From: Cytophagaceae bacterium ABcell3
Lineage (GTDB): Bacteria > Bacteroidota > Bacteroidia > Cytophagales > Cytophagaceae
DNA length: 64,000 nucleotides
Assembly (NCBI GenBank): GCA_030913385.1
Contig: CP133159.1
Location: 1,448,584 to 1,512,583, forward strand
Direction of reading: 5' to 3'
A program made the position numbers and the translations under genes. Positions 17,129 through 25,509 of this stretch are shown here, piece after piece (the stretch's first letter is position 1; each line of letters begins with the position of its first letter). The notes below the pieces were generated by a model. That model saw nothing but the letters and a program-made list of their open reading frames with translations, was not told where the DNA came from and did not search any database.

Positions 17129-18211
17129 ATGCGAATAAAACTTCTGGATTGGTATATCTTCAGAAATTTCCTGCAGACCTTTGTCTTTACTGTAGTCCTT
17201 TTGGTGCTGGTAATATGTGTGATTGATTATACAGAAAGAAATGGGGATTTTCTCAGCAGCGATGTTACTACGCGGGAAATCTTTTTGGTATACTATTTAA
17301 ACTTTATCCCTTACCTGGCAAACATGCTCAGCCCCATTACAATATTTATTGCGGCTGTGTTTGTTACAGCACGGTTTGCTGCCCATACTGAAATTATAGC
17401 TATGCTCAGTAGTGGTGTCAGTTTTCGCCGTTTGCTGATGCCATATGTTGCCGCTTCTATTTTAATTGGTATCCTTACTTTTGGTCTCATAGGCTGGGTA
17501 ATCCCTGATGCCAATAAAAAACGGATTGGTTTTGAAAATCAATATCTTAGGAATAAGTATCATTTTGATGGTAGAAATGTCCATATGAAAATTGCTCCAG
17601 AAACTTATGTGTATCTGGAAAGCTATAATAACATGATGGATGTCGGGTATCAGTTTACGTTGGAGTATATTGACGGAATTGATATGCACTCTAAATTAAA
17701 AGCCAATAAGATTGTCTGGCAGGAGGATACGGAAACATGGCGGTTGGAAAAATACTCCATTAGGGAGTTTAAAGATGGTAAGGAGTCCCTGCGCTTTGGT
17801 GACCGTGCAGATACACTCATCAATTTACATCCTCAGGATTTTGGGGATAATTATTCACGTCACGAAACATTGACGCTTAACGAGTTGGAAGACCATATTT
17901 TGCTGCTTCAGGAAAGGGGCGCTGAAAATATAGAAGTTTTTCTAACGGAAAAGTATGAAAGGTATACTTACCCCTTTGCTATTCTTATTCTTACCGTTAT
18001 AGGCGTGGTGGTTTCTGCCAGAAAGTCAAGGGAGGGAACTGGCTTTAAGATCGCATTTGGGTTTTTCTTAGCCTTTATTTATATCATTTTTGTTATTTTA
18101 AGTCGAAATTTAGCTCATGTGGGATCTATGGGGCCATTGGTTGCTGCTTGGGTGCCAAATACAGTATTCTCTATTATTGGCTTGATGCTTTATAAGAGTG
18201 TTCCTAAATAA
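17129..18211 (+). CDS. LptF/LptG (YjgP/YjgQ) family permease
   Basis: Inner-membrane subunit of the lipopolysaccharide exporter LptB2FG, which extracts LPS and feeds it to the periplasmic bridge (360 aa). Three helices lie at the N-terminus (about 12-35, 60-80, 98-125), then a large periplasmic beta-jellyroll (about 130-260), then three helices at the C-terminus, the standard topology. The family members F and G cannot be told apart here. It begins 5 bases after tgt and is followed by a terminator, so tgt-lptF/G is a two-gene unit, a pairing often seen in Bacteroidota. Confidence 0.9.
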   Translation: MRIKLLDWYIFRNFLQTFVFTVVLLVLVICVIDYTERNGDFLSSDVTTREIFLVYYLNFIPYLANMLSPITIFIAAVFVTARFAAHTEIIAMLSSGVSFRRLLMPYVAASILIGILTFGLIGWVIPDANKKRIGFENQYLRNKYHFDGRNVHMKIAPETYVYLESYNNMMDVGYQFTLEYIDGIDMHSKLKANKIVWQEDTETWRLEKYSIREFKDGKESLRFGDRADTLINLHPQDFGDNYSRHETLTLNELEDHILLLQERGAENIEVFLTEKYERYTYPFAILILTVIGVVVSARKSREGTGFKIAFGFFLAFIYIIFVILSRNLAHVGSMGPLVAAWVPNTVFSIIGLMLYKSVPK

Positions 18212-18242
18212 ATCTCTTTTAAATACAACTGTATAACATTTC

Positions 18243-18287
18243 GCCTCGCATGATAAATAAGTTTCGTGTGAGGCTTTCTCATTTTTT
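18243..18287 (+). terminator. terminator after LptF/LptG gene
   Basis: Stem GCCTCGCATGA / TCGTGTGAGGC (11 pairs, two G-U) with a 10-base loop, followed by a T-rich tail. Confidence 0.65.
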
Positions 18288-18345
18288 ATACTTGGTAAAC
18301 GCCATTCAAGTGATGGAAGTAAAGCTAATATAAAACTTCTGCTTA

Positions 18346-18557
18346 GGGCATGCTGAATAACGTCCGAAATGTTATTTGGTTAGGATTAAATAAAACTTTA
18401 CGAGGTATAGGTGAAAGGTTCTTTGATTTTTCTTTTTTTACTAGTTTTACTAGCAAAGTCTATTGAGAATAGCTGAGTTTAATAGTTTATTTTGGATTGG
18501 CGTAGCCACAAGACATGCTTTGTGGCTACGCATAGGCGTGGCTTTTTCAGCAGCCCC
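18346..18557 (-). repeat. MITE-like element E2, same family as E1
   Basis: 212-bp non-coding element between the LptF/LptG terminator and the secreted-protein gene at 18593. Read on the complement it begins GGGGCTGCTGAAAAAGCCAC and ends TTATTCAGCATGCCC, matching both ends of E1. Near its first end is a perfect 12-bp stem (GCGTAGCCACAA / TTGTGGCTACGC, 18501-18533). CACCTATACCTC occurs inside both copies. The flanks do not form a clean target duplication, so this copy may be older. Confidence 0.65.
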
Positions 18558-18592
18558 TACTTGTTTAAGGCAGTGAGAGAAATCCCTTTTAT

Positions 18593-18979
18593 TTACCTTA
18601 TAAGGTATCTGTCTGAAATATCTTCAACAATTTCCCAGTCTCCCTTTTTCTTATCTATAATATGGGCGTTTTTTATAATGATAAGCTCTCCTTGTGAAAT
18701 CCTGAAATCCTCTTCTGATAAATCTATCTCTACAGAGTCTTCTATCTTTTTTGTCCATTTCACACGACCTTGGGTGTTTAGGAGTATCACTTCAAACTCT
18801 TTAACTTCAAATCTGTCAGAAACATCTTTGTTCTTTTTAAATACACTTACATAAGCTTTTCTGCTTTCCCTTAGATCGTCCTGGAAAACTCTGACTTGCA
18901 GTCCTGGACCGGCAAAAACTGGTGATAGGCTGTACAATGTTACAACTAGGGTTAGAAGTAGCTTATGTTTAAATTTCAT
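18593..18979 (-). CDS. small secreted protein of unknown function
   Basis: About 128 aa if translation starts at the Met preceding KFKHKLLLTL; a longer frame begins at 19015 but its first 12 residues precede a typical signal peptide. The signal sequence ends near VFAGPG. The mature domain is rich in beta-strand-type segments (VEVKEFEVILLN, GRVKWTKKI, GELIIIKNA) and charged residues, with no cysteines or recognised motif. It is isolated, with MITE E2 on one side and a long non-coding stretch on the other. Confidence 0.6.
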   Translation of the reverse strand: MKFKHKLLLTLVVTLYSLSPVFAGPGLQVRVFQDDLRESRKAYVSVFKKNKDVSDRFEVKEFEVILLNTQGRVKWTKKIEDSVEIDLSEEDFRISQGELIIIKNAHIIDKKKGDWEIVEDISDRYLIR

Positions 18980-19316
18980 AGACTGTTTCGGTTTTTCTAA
19001 ATTACAATAATACAAAATTGTCTTTATATTTTACCAATAAATAATGGCTAATATTGAACAAATAGTATAACTTTATTCCTGAAATTTGTTCAAAAAAAAT
19101 GTTAAATCCAGAAGCACTTTTGTTTTAAGTGGCTTAGAGACTGAACTAAATAGTCAGAAGCTTTTTCAGTGTCGATAAATATCTGTCAGAACGTAAGCTT
19201 TTGTAAATAGCTTATTAACAGCAGTTTTTGGCGATGTCCTTTTGTTTCAGCCAAGGTGTCTGGAAAAGCCTACGGTATTTTATAGGGAAAGGTTGCGGTT
19301 CGTGTAACTATTTTTT

Positions 19317-19400
19317 GACTCGAGTTATGCAATAGATTTCGTCATTAGGAGCACCAGGATTAACGTCAAACACTGTTTGGGAAATAAATTAGGGGCGACA
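19317..19400. repeat. degenerate R1 repeat, copy D
   Basis: GAGTTATGCAATAGATTTCGTCATTAGGAGC at 19322 onward (30-odd bases) matches the start of R1 copies A-C, but the first AACCTGAA is changed to a GACTCGAG-like sequence. The downstream half and terminal TTCAGGTT are not recognisable. Confidence 0.45.
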
Positions 19401-19553
19401 GTGCCAAAGGAAAGGTGCATATGAACGTGAACTGCTTAATTTTCAATGTTTGTTTACTGTAAAGTTAAAGGTGTCTTTTTAATTTCGGGTAAAATATTGG
19501 AGTGAGATGTATATAGAAAGCAAGAAGATCTCATGAGCTATTATATTATTTTT

Positions 19554-19561
19554 TATATTTG
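19554..19561 (+). promoter_or_regulatory. candidate -7 element for pyrR-pyrB
   Basis: TATATTTG matches TAnnTTTG exactly, 19 bases before the pyrR ATG. No good -33 TTTG lies 19-20 bases upstream, so confidence is limited. Confidence 0.35.
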
Positions 19562-19580
19562 TGCTAAACCTTCAAAGTGA

Positions 19581-20129
19581 ATGCGAAAAAGGATAATAAT
19601 TGACAGCCGTCTTTTAAACATAACCATTGAGCGGTTAAGTCATCAGCTTATAGAAAACCACGACGACTTTGAGAATTCTGTAATACTTGGTATTCAACCC
19701 AGAGGAGTTTTTTTGGCCAAAAGGATTACTACGAAGCTTTCGGAGATTTTAGGTAAAGAAATCAACCTTGGCTTTTTAGATGTGACATTTTACCGAGATG
19801 ACTTCCGTAGAAAGGATTCTCCCTTAAAGGCTAATGCAACGCAGGTTCCTTTTTTGTTGGAAGGCAAGAAAGTAGTTTTGGTAGACGATGTCTTATACAC
19901 CGGAAGAACCGTACGTGCCGCAATGGATGCCATGATAGCATTTGGACGACCTCAAAAAGTAGAGTTGTTGGCTTTGGTAGATAGAAGGTACAGTAGAGAC
20001 CTACCCATTCAAGCAAACTACATTGGAAAGAAGGTCAATTGCCTTGAATCAGAAAAAGTGCTGGTGGAGCTTACTGAAGGTGGAAAGAAACAAGATAATA
20101 TTTGGCTAATAAACAAGAACCAGGCATAG
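19581..20129 (+). CDS. pyrR: PyrR: pyr operon regulator / uracil phosphoribosyltransferase
   Basis: 182-aa phosphoribosyltransferase-fold protein. In Gram-positive bacteria PyrR binds pyr leader RNA in response to UMP and also makes UMP from uracil. The PRPP-binding loop is VVLVDDVLYTGRTVRAA (about 95-111), and ILGIQPRGVFLA near residue 37 is typical of the family. It lies 3 bases before pyrB, so the pair is an operon. I do not see a matching RNA attenuator in the leader, so the enzyme activity or another regulatory mode may be the relevant one here. Confidence 0.92.
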   Translation: MRKRIIIDSRLLNITIERLSHQLIENHDDFENSVILGIQPRGVFLAKRITTKLSEILGKEINLGFLDVTFYRDDFRRKDSPLKANATQVPFLLEGKKVVLVDDVLYTGRTVRAAMDAMIAFGRPQKVELLALVDRRYSRDLPIQANYIGKKVNCLESEKVLVELTEGGKKQDNIWLINKNQA

Positions 20130-20132
20130 GTA

Positions 20133-21062
20133 ATGCAGCAACAACTTAGTGTAAAGCATTTGTTAGGGATAGAAGACCTGAAAAAGGAAGATATCCAACT
20201 TATTTTTGAAACTGCTGACAACTTTAAAGAGGTTATAAACCGGCAAATAAAGAAGGTACCCTCACTGAGAGACATTACAATTGCGAATGTTTTTTTTGAG
20301 AATTCTACCCGTACAAGACTGTCGTTTGAGCTGGCCCAAAAAAGACTCTCTGCAGATGTTATCAATTTTTCATCTTCTTCTAGCTCTGTAAAAAAGGGCG
20401 AGACATTGGTTGACACGGTAAAGAACATATTGGCTATGAAGGTGGATATGATCGTAATGAGACATGCCAGTGTAGGCGCACCCCATTTTTTGGCCAAGCA
20501 TGTAGATGCCAAAATAGTCAACGCAGGCGATGGTACTCATGAGCATCCTACTCAAGCTTTACTCGATACTTATTCTATAAGGGAAAGAACAGGGGATGTG
20601 GCCGGTAAAAAGGTATGTATCTTCGGAGATATTTTGCACTCTCGTGTGGCGCTGTCCAATATTTTTGCTTTGCAGAAACTGGGTGCTGAAGTGATGGTAT
20701 GTGGCCCTAATACACTACTTCCGACCTATATTAATTCTTTGGGGGTAAAAGTGGAACTGGATGTGAGAAAAGCCTTGGAGTGGTGCGATGTGGCCAATGT
20801 GTTGCGTATCCAATTGGAGCGGCAAACGATTAAGTATTTCCCTTCTCTTAGGGAATATGCTATGTATTATGGCATAAACAAAGAATTGTTAGATAGCTTG
20901 GACAAAGAAATTGTGATCATGCACCCTGGGCCAATTAATAGAGGGGTAGAGTTGTCCAGTGACGTGGCAGACTCTCATCATTCTATTATACTTGACCAGG
21001 TAGAGAATGGAGTAGCTGTCAGGATGGCTGTTCTGTACTTATTAGCAGGTGCTATTAATTAA
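20133..21062 (+). CDS. pyrB: aspartate carbamoyltransferase catalytic subunit
   Basis: Catalyses carbamoyl phosphate + L-aspartate to N-carbamoyl-aspartate, the committed step of pyrimidine synthesis (309 aa). The carbamoyl-phosphate loop FFENSTRTRLSFE (50-62), MRHASVGAPH and GDGTHEHPTQALLDTYS (about 131-147) are canonical. HPGPINRGVELSSDV near the end is the aspartate-side loop. No regulatory subunit gene (pyrI) is adjacent, so control may come from PyrR. A 144-base gap separates it from the cystathionine beta-synthase gene, with no clear terminator. Confidence 0.97.
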   Translation: MQQQLSVKHLLGIEDLKKEDIQLIFETADNFKEVINRQIKKVPSLRDITIANVFFENSTRTRLSFELAQKRLSADVINFSSSSSSVKKGETLVDTVKNILAMKVDMIVMRHASVGAPHFLAKHVDAKIVNAGDGTHEHPTQALLDTYSIRERTGDVAGKKVCIFGDILHSRVALSNIFALQKLGAEVMVCGPNTLLPTYINSLGVKVELDVRKALEWCDVANVLRIQLERQTIKYFPSLREYAMYYGINKELLDSLDKEIVIMHPGPINRGVELSSDVADSHHSIILDQVENGVAVRMAVLYLLAGAIN

Positions 21063-21206
21063 ATGCTATAAAATGCTTTTAAACGGAGGCGAGGTTAAAA
21101 CTTACTCAGTTAAAGCATTGTTAGTTTAATAATATATATATATATAATTAGAATCAGAAGGTGTCTTTATTGATAAAGCTGATTTGTTATCCACACATGT
21201 TATTTT

Positions 21207-22577
21207 ATGATTTATAATTCTATAATAGAGACTATTGGAAATACCCCACTTATAAAACTGAATAAAGTTGTAGCAGGGGTGAAGGGTACGGTATTGGTAA
21301 AGGTTGAATACTTCAATCCAGGTAACTCTGTAAAAGACAGAATGGCCTTAAAGATGATTGAAGATGCTGAACAAGCTGGTATCTTAAAACCGGGAGGGAC
21401 TATTATTGAAGGGACTTCTGGTAATACAGGAATGGGACTTGCGTTGGCAGCTATTTCCAAAGGCTATAAGTGTATATTTACAACTACCGATAAGCAATCG
21501 CAGGAAAAAATAGACGTACTACGTGCATTAGGTGCTGAAGTAATTGTATGCCCGACCAATGTAGCACCTTCTGATCCCCGTTCTTATTATTCAATGGCGG
21601 CCAAATTAAATAGGGATATCCCTAACTCCTTTTACCCTAATCAATACGACAACTTGAGCAATACGGCCGCTCATTTCGAAACTACAGGGCCTGAAATATG
21701 GAGGGATACCGAGGGAAAAATAACACATTTCGCAGCCGGTGTGGGTACTGGAGGTACTATGTGCGGTGTGTCAGGTTACCTGAAGCAGCAAAATTCTTCA
21801 ATAGTATCTGTGGGTATTGATACTTATGGCTCTGTATTTAAGAAGTATAAAGAAACTGGAATTTTTGATGAAAATGAAGTGTACCCTTATAGCACAGAGG
21901 GGATAGGCGAGGACATACTTCCTAAGAATGTCAACTTTGACTTAATTGATACTTTTGTTAAAGTTACAGATAAAGATGGGGCGGTTATGACCCGTAGGTT
22001 GGCCAGGGAAGAAGGACTTTTTGTAGGTTGGTCGGCAGGATCTGCTGTCTATGGCGCTTTAGAGTATGCCAGAGAAAATCTTCAGAAAGATGACGTGATG
22101 GTCATTATTTTGCCTGACCATGGTACCAGGTATCTTGCGAAGGTTTATAACGACAATTGGATGAAGAGCCATGGTTTTATCGAGACAGGCAAATTTGCTA
22201 CGGCCAAACAAATTATAGAATATAAAAAGCGAAACGGAAACCTTATAACCATTAAATCCGACGACACCACAGGCGATGCTATCAAAAAAATGAGCGATGC
22301 TGGCATTTCGCAAATACCTGTTATGGATGGAGAGAATATCGTAGGGAGCTTAATAGACTCTAAAGTGTTAAAGCAGCTCATCGAAAACCCCTCTTTACGA
22401 GAGAAGCCTGTTAGTGAGATTATGGACAAGCCTTTTACTTTTGTTGGGCTTGACAATACGTTAGATGTATTATCTTCATTGATTACCAAAGACAACTCAG
22501 CGCTTTTGGTAAGAGATACGGACAATAAAGTTTACATTATCACTCAGGCAGACTTGCTCATGGCAATTAATAATTAA
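21207..22577 (+). CDS. cystathionine beta-synthase (PLP domain plus CBS pair)
   Basis: 456-aa fold-type II PLP enzyme. The catalytic domain (1-330) has the PLP lysine Lys43 in NSVKDRM, the substrate loop EGTSGNTGMGLA (69-80) and the PLP phosphate-binding GVGTGGTMCG. Two CBS motifs (about 340-456) form a regulatory Bateman module. The layout matches cystathionine beta-synthase (Ser + homocysteine to cystathionine) rather than a plain cysteine synthase, but a cysteine-synthase-like activity is possible. The gene is transcribed alone and ends in a strong terminator. The start Met matches the family's typical N-terminus (IIETIGNTPL). Confidence 0.9.
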   Translation: MIYNSIIETIGNTPLIKLNKVVAGVKGTVLVKVEYFNPGNSVKDRMALKMIEDAEQAGILKPGGTIIEGTSGNTGMGLALAAISKGYKCIFTTTDKQSQEKIDVLRALGAEVIVCPTNVAPSDPRSYYSMAAKLNRDIPNSFYPNQYDNLSNTAAHFETTGPEIWRDTEGKITHFAAGVGTGGTMCGVSGYLKQQNSSIVSVGIDTYGSVFKKYKETGIFDENEVYPYSTEGIGEDILPKNVNFDLIDTFVKVTDKDGAVMTRRLAREEGLFVGWSAGSAVYGALEYARENLQKDDVMVIILPDHGTRYLAKVYNDNWMKSHGFIETGKFATAKQIIEYKKRNGNLITIKSDDTTGDAIKKMSDAGISQIPVMDGENIVGSLIDSKVLKQLIENPSLREKPVSEIMDKPFTFVGLDNTLDVLSSLITKDNSALLVRDTDNKVYIITQADLLMAINN

Positions 22578-22591
22578 TATTTATTTCGATT

Positions 22592-22626
22592 AAAAAAGCG
22601 CTTAAAATTATTTTTAGCGCTTTTTT
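22592..22626. terminator. terminator after cystathionine beta-synthase
   Basis: Stem AAAAAAGCGCT / AGCGCTTTTTT with a T-rich tail, 14 bases after the stop codon. Confidence 0.85.
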
Positions 22627-22967
22627 ATTTTAGAACTGCCAAGGTATTTCCTGTACTAATTTTTTTAACAATGAACTGAAGTTCCCTGGAAATTTATAAA
22701 CCCTGTTGCATATTAGTGGTTAGTGGGGGATGCACAGCAAAACTTATTTGTACTAAAAAAAGAAAATATTTGTATATTGAGAAATAGAAACGTTCATAGC
22801 TGATGGCATTGTGATTCAGTTGGTATTAAATGTGCACAAGGCTCTTTTAAAAATAGTAGTTGGTCGGATATAAAGGTCAAATGAATACATCAGTAAGAGT
22901 ATTTTTCGTTCCGATGCTTGGAACTTTAGATAATAGAAAAATTGGTTTATAATTAATAATTAAGTCA

Positions 22968-23117
22968 ATGAGAAAAATATGTGTTTTAATCGTAGTGTTC
23001 CTTTCTGTTTCTCTTGTTAGTTTGGAGTCATGTACACGAGCGCCACATCATAAGTCTAAAAAAGGAAAGCAGCAACCTAAGAAAGGGCCAATGCCTTGCC
23101 CAATGAAAGACTGCTAG
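22968..23117 (+). CDS. small lipoprotein-like peptide, 49 aa
   Basis: Short frame in the 640-base gap before cmk. It starts MRKICVLIVVFLSVSLV, a typical lipoprotein signal core, followed by SLESC with Cys22 in lipobox position (LESC; Glu at -2 is unusual). The mature part would be only 28 residues, very basic (HHKSKKGKQQPKKG) and ending MPCPMKDC with two further cysteines. Composition and layout are those of a real secreted peptide rather than a random frame. I do not recognise the family. The remainder of the gap (22627-22967) shows nothing definite. Confidence 0.55.
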   Translation: MRKICVLIVVFLSVSLVSLESCTRAPHHKSKKGKQQPKKGPMPCPMKDC

Positions 23118-23183
23118 CCTTGGGTTTGGTAAAATTGATTTACAAGTTACGCCTCTCGGTTTTCTGGTAAAAATGTAGCCTTG

Positions 23184-23215
23184 TTTAATATTCTGTCGGA
23201 AAAATAGTATATTTG
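23184..23215 (+). promoter_or_regulatory. candidate cmk promoter
   Basis: TTTA (23184-23187, 3/4 match to TTTG), 20 bases, then TATATTTG (23208-23215). The ATG is only 5 bases beyond the -7 element, so the transcript would be leaderless or nearly so. Confidence 0.4.
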
Positions 23216-23220
23216 GTAAT

Positions 23221-23925
23221 ATGAAAAAGATTATCATAGCACTGGATGGTTATTCTGCATGTGGGAAAAGTACTACAGCTCGTATCGTTGCCTCAAGGTT
23301 GGGATATAGTTATATTGATACCGGTGCTATGTATAGAGCTGCAACACTATATTTCCATCAAAATTATATCAACCTAACCAATCCTAAGGATATAGCAAAA
23401 GCCCTCGGTGAAATTCAAATTACGTTTAAGTATAATACCAAACAAGAGCGTAATGAAACTTACCTAAACGGGTTGAATGTGGAAGATGAAATACGTAAAA
23501 TGTATATTACTGAAAAGGTGAGCGAGGTAAGTGCTATTGCTGATGTTCGGCATTTTATGGTTGCGCAGCAAAAGAAGATTGGGAAAAAAGGGGGGATGGT
23601 AATGGATGGCCGTGACATTGGTACAGCTGTTTTCCCAGAGGCAGAACTGAAAATGTTCATGGTAGCAGACATCAATGTCAGGGCTTGGAGAAGACAGCAA
23701 GAACTTTTTGATCAAGAGCAGGTGGTAGATCTTGATGTGATCAAAAGTAACCTTGCCAGAAGGGACCACATGGACACTACACGTCAAGAAGGTCCTTTGA
23801 AAAAAGCAGATGACGCTTTTATTCTAGACACTACTTTTATGACCATAGACGAGCAGGTTGATTATATTCTTAATCTCGCTACAGGGAAAATTATTGAGGA
23901 TTATACTCGTTTGTTAACACCTTGA
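23221..23925 (+). CDS. cmk: cytidylate kinase
   Basis: Phosphorylates CMP/dCMP to the diphosphates with ATP (234 aa). The P-loop is GYSACGKST (10-18), followed by YIDTGAMYRA (about 31-40) and DGRDIGTAVFP (about 137-147), all diagnostic. The C-terminal LID carries RRDHMDTTR. It overlaps the longest possible ispH frame and is co-transcribed with ispH and the DUF502 gene. Cmk-ispH adjacency is common in Bacteroidota. Confidence 0.96.
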   Translation: MKKIIIALDGYSACGKSTTARIVASRLGYSYIDTGAMYRAATLYFHQNYINLTNPKDIAKALGEIQITFKYNTKQERNETYLNGLNVEDEIRKMYITEKVSEVSAIADVRHFMVAQQKKIGKKGGMVMDGRDIGTAVFPEAELKMFMVADINVRAWRRQQELFDQEQVVDLDVIKSNLARRDHMDTTRQEGPLKKADDAFILDTTFMTIDEQVDYILNLATGKIIEDYTRLLTP

Positions 23926-23927
23926 AA

Positions 23928-24815
23928 ATGAATATAGCTATAGATAAAAACTCTGGATACTGTTTTGGTGTTGAATTTGCCATTCAAATGGCTGAAGACG
24001 AAATGCGGAATGGGGGAGCCTTATATTGCCTGGGCGATATTGTCCATAACAGTATGGAGGTTAAAAGGCTTAAGGAACAAGGGTTGAGAATAATAGATCG
24101 TGAGGAACTAAAGAACCTAAAAGATTGCAAAGTATTGATACGAGCTCATGGAGAACCGCCTGAGACTTATCAATTAGCACTTGATAATAATATTGAACTT
24201 ATTGATGCCTCATGCCCAGTAGTTTTGAAACTGCAAAACAGAGTTAAGTCTTCTTGGGACAAAATGCAGGATGTAGAAGGGCAAATTGTTATCTATGGAC
24301 AGCAAGGACATGCAGAAGTGGTAGGGCTTGCCGGACAAACGCGCAACAAAGCTATTATTGTTACTTCTGAGGAGGATCTTGATAAGATTGACTTTTCCAA
24401 GCCTGTTACTTTGTATAGCCAGACAACTAAAAGTACCAAAGGTTTCTATGCTATCAAGGATAAAATTGCAGAAAGACTAGGTAACGATTCTGAAAAGCCA
24501 GCTTTTGTATATAATGATAGTATATGCCGTCAAGTTTCGAATAGAGAGCCTCAGCTTCAGGAGTTTTCAACGAAACATGACATCATTGTGTTTGTTAGCG
24601 GGAAGAAAAGCAGTAATGGGAAAGCATTGTTTGGTGTTTGTAAAAATATTAATGAAAGAAGTTTTTTTGTGGAAAATGAAACTGAAATAAACGCCGAATG
24701 GTTTGAACCAGGGGACTCTGTTGGTATATGTGGGGCTACTTCTACTCCTATGTGGCTTATGCAGAAAGTTGCCGATCATATTGAAAAGTTGATGTTAAAT
24801 ATGGAAGCCGTTTAA
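23928..24815 (+). CDS. ispH: 4-hydroxy-3-methylbut-2-enyl diphosphate reductase
   Basis: Last enzyme of the non-mevalonate isoprenoid pathway, a [4Fe-4S] reductase forming IPP and DMAPP. The three cluster cysteines lie in SGYCFGVE (Cys12 from the ATG), DASCPVV (near 96) and DSICRQVSNRE (near 200). The second active-site glutamate region and the CGATSTP segment are present. I chose the ATG at 23928 rather than the TTG at 23922, which would overlap the cmk stop. The upstream pathway gene dxr is at 33985. It is 13 bases before the DUF502 gene. Confidence 0.96.
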   Translation: MNIAIDKNSGYCFGVEFAIQMAEDEMRNGGALYCLGDIVHNSMEVKRLKEQGLRIIDREELKNLKDCKVLIRAHGEPPETYQLALDNNIELIDASCPVVLKLQNRVKSSWDKMQDVEGQIVIYGQQGHAEVVGLAGQTRNKAIIVTSEEDLDKIDFSKPVTLYSQTTKSTKGFYAIKDKIAERLGNDSEKPAFVYNDSICRQVSNREPQLQEFSTKHDIIVFVSGKKSSNGKALFGVCKNINERSFFVENETEINAEWFEPGDSVGICGATSTPMWLMQKVADHIEKLMLNMEAV

Positions 24816-24828
24816 GTTATTTTGTTTT

Positions 24829-25392
24829 ATGCCGAAATTCCTGAAATATTTTTTACAGGGTTTACTTTTTGTTATACCTGTTAGTATAACCATTTTTATC
24901 ATTTATGCAGCTATTTCTTGGTTAGATAGCTTGATCCCCAAAATATTTGATGTAGAACTTTACCCAGGTATGGGATTGGTCTTGATACTTGGGCTAATTA
25001 CTTTTATTGGTTATTTGGCCTCTACACTTATAGCCAAGCCTGCTTTCATTGTTGTCGAAAATTATTTATATAAAGTACCTGTCATTAACCTCATATATTC
25101 CTCAGTAAAGGATTTTACGGGTGCTTTTGTGGGTGAAAAGAAAAAATTCAATATACCCGTTCTTGTCAGGATTAATAAAGATTTTGATATTTGTCGGTTG
25201 GGATTTCTCACTCAAACAGATTTAAAACGATTAAAGCTAGAAGATAAGGTTGCTGTTTATTTCCCACACTCCTATAATATTTCAGGTAACTTAACTATTG
25301 TTCCCAAAGAGCATATTATCTTGCTAGATGCACAAAGTTCCGAGGTGATGAAGTTTATAGTCTCGGGTGGTGTCTCTGGGTTGAATTATTAA
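24829..25392 (+). CDS. DUF502 family membrane protein
   Basis: 187-aa inner-membrane protein. Two transmembrane helices lie at the N-terminus (about 8-30 and 45-68), then a soluble domain beginning VPVINLIYSSVKDFTGAF, a signature of the DUF502 family. Further segments include VAVYFPHSYNISGNLTIVP near 145. The function of the family is unknown. It is the last gene of a cmk-ispH-DUF502 unit and converges on mutB, 117 bases away. No clear terminator hairpin is visible between them. Confidence 0.85.
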   Translation: MPKFLKYFLQGLLFVIPVSITIFIIYAAISWLDSLIPKIFDVELYPGMGLVLILGLITFIGYLASTLIAKPAFIVVENYLYKVPVINLIYSSVKDFTGAFVGEKKKFNIPVLVRINKDFDICRLGFLTQTDLKRLKLEDKVAVYFPHSYNISGNLTIVPKEHIILLDAQSSEVMKFIVSGGVSGLNY

Positions 25393-25509
25393 ACCTGAAA
25401 TGTGCATTCGAACTTTCTATTGCGTGGCAAAATATTTTCAAATCAGACCTTCGCTCGCATTTGGTTTTTAACCATAGTATCACTAATCCAGGTTAAGGGT
25501 TCGTTATTT

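Larger units (their letters stand above)
19016..19580. other. intergenic region with a degenerate R1 repeat
   Basis: 565 bases between the divergent secreted-protein gene and pyrR. The only structure noticed is a decayed R1 repeat start at about 19317 and a -7-like TATATTTG before pyrR. I see no PyrR-type antiterminator/terminator hairpin pair in the leader. Confidence 0.5.

Noticed and set aside
21129-21147. TA-dinucleotide run before the cystathionine beta-synthase gene
   Set aside because: A simple (TA)n tract, too short to be informative; no sign that it acts as a phase-variable repeat.
21187-21195. Perfect DnaA-box sequence TTATCCACA
   Set aside because: A single 9-base match is expected by chance in a window this size, and it is not clustered with others or near an AT-rich unwinding region.
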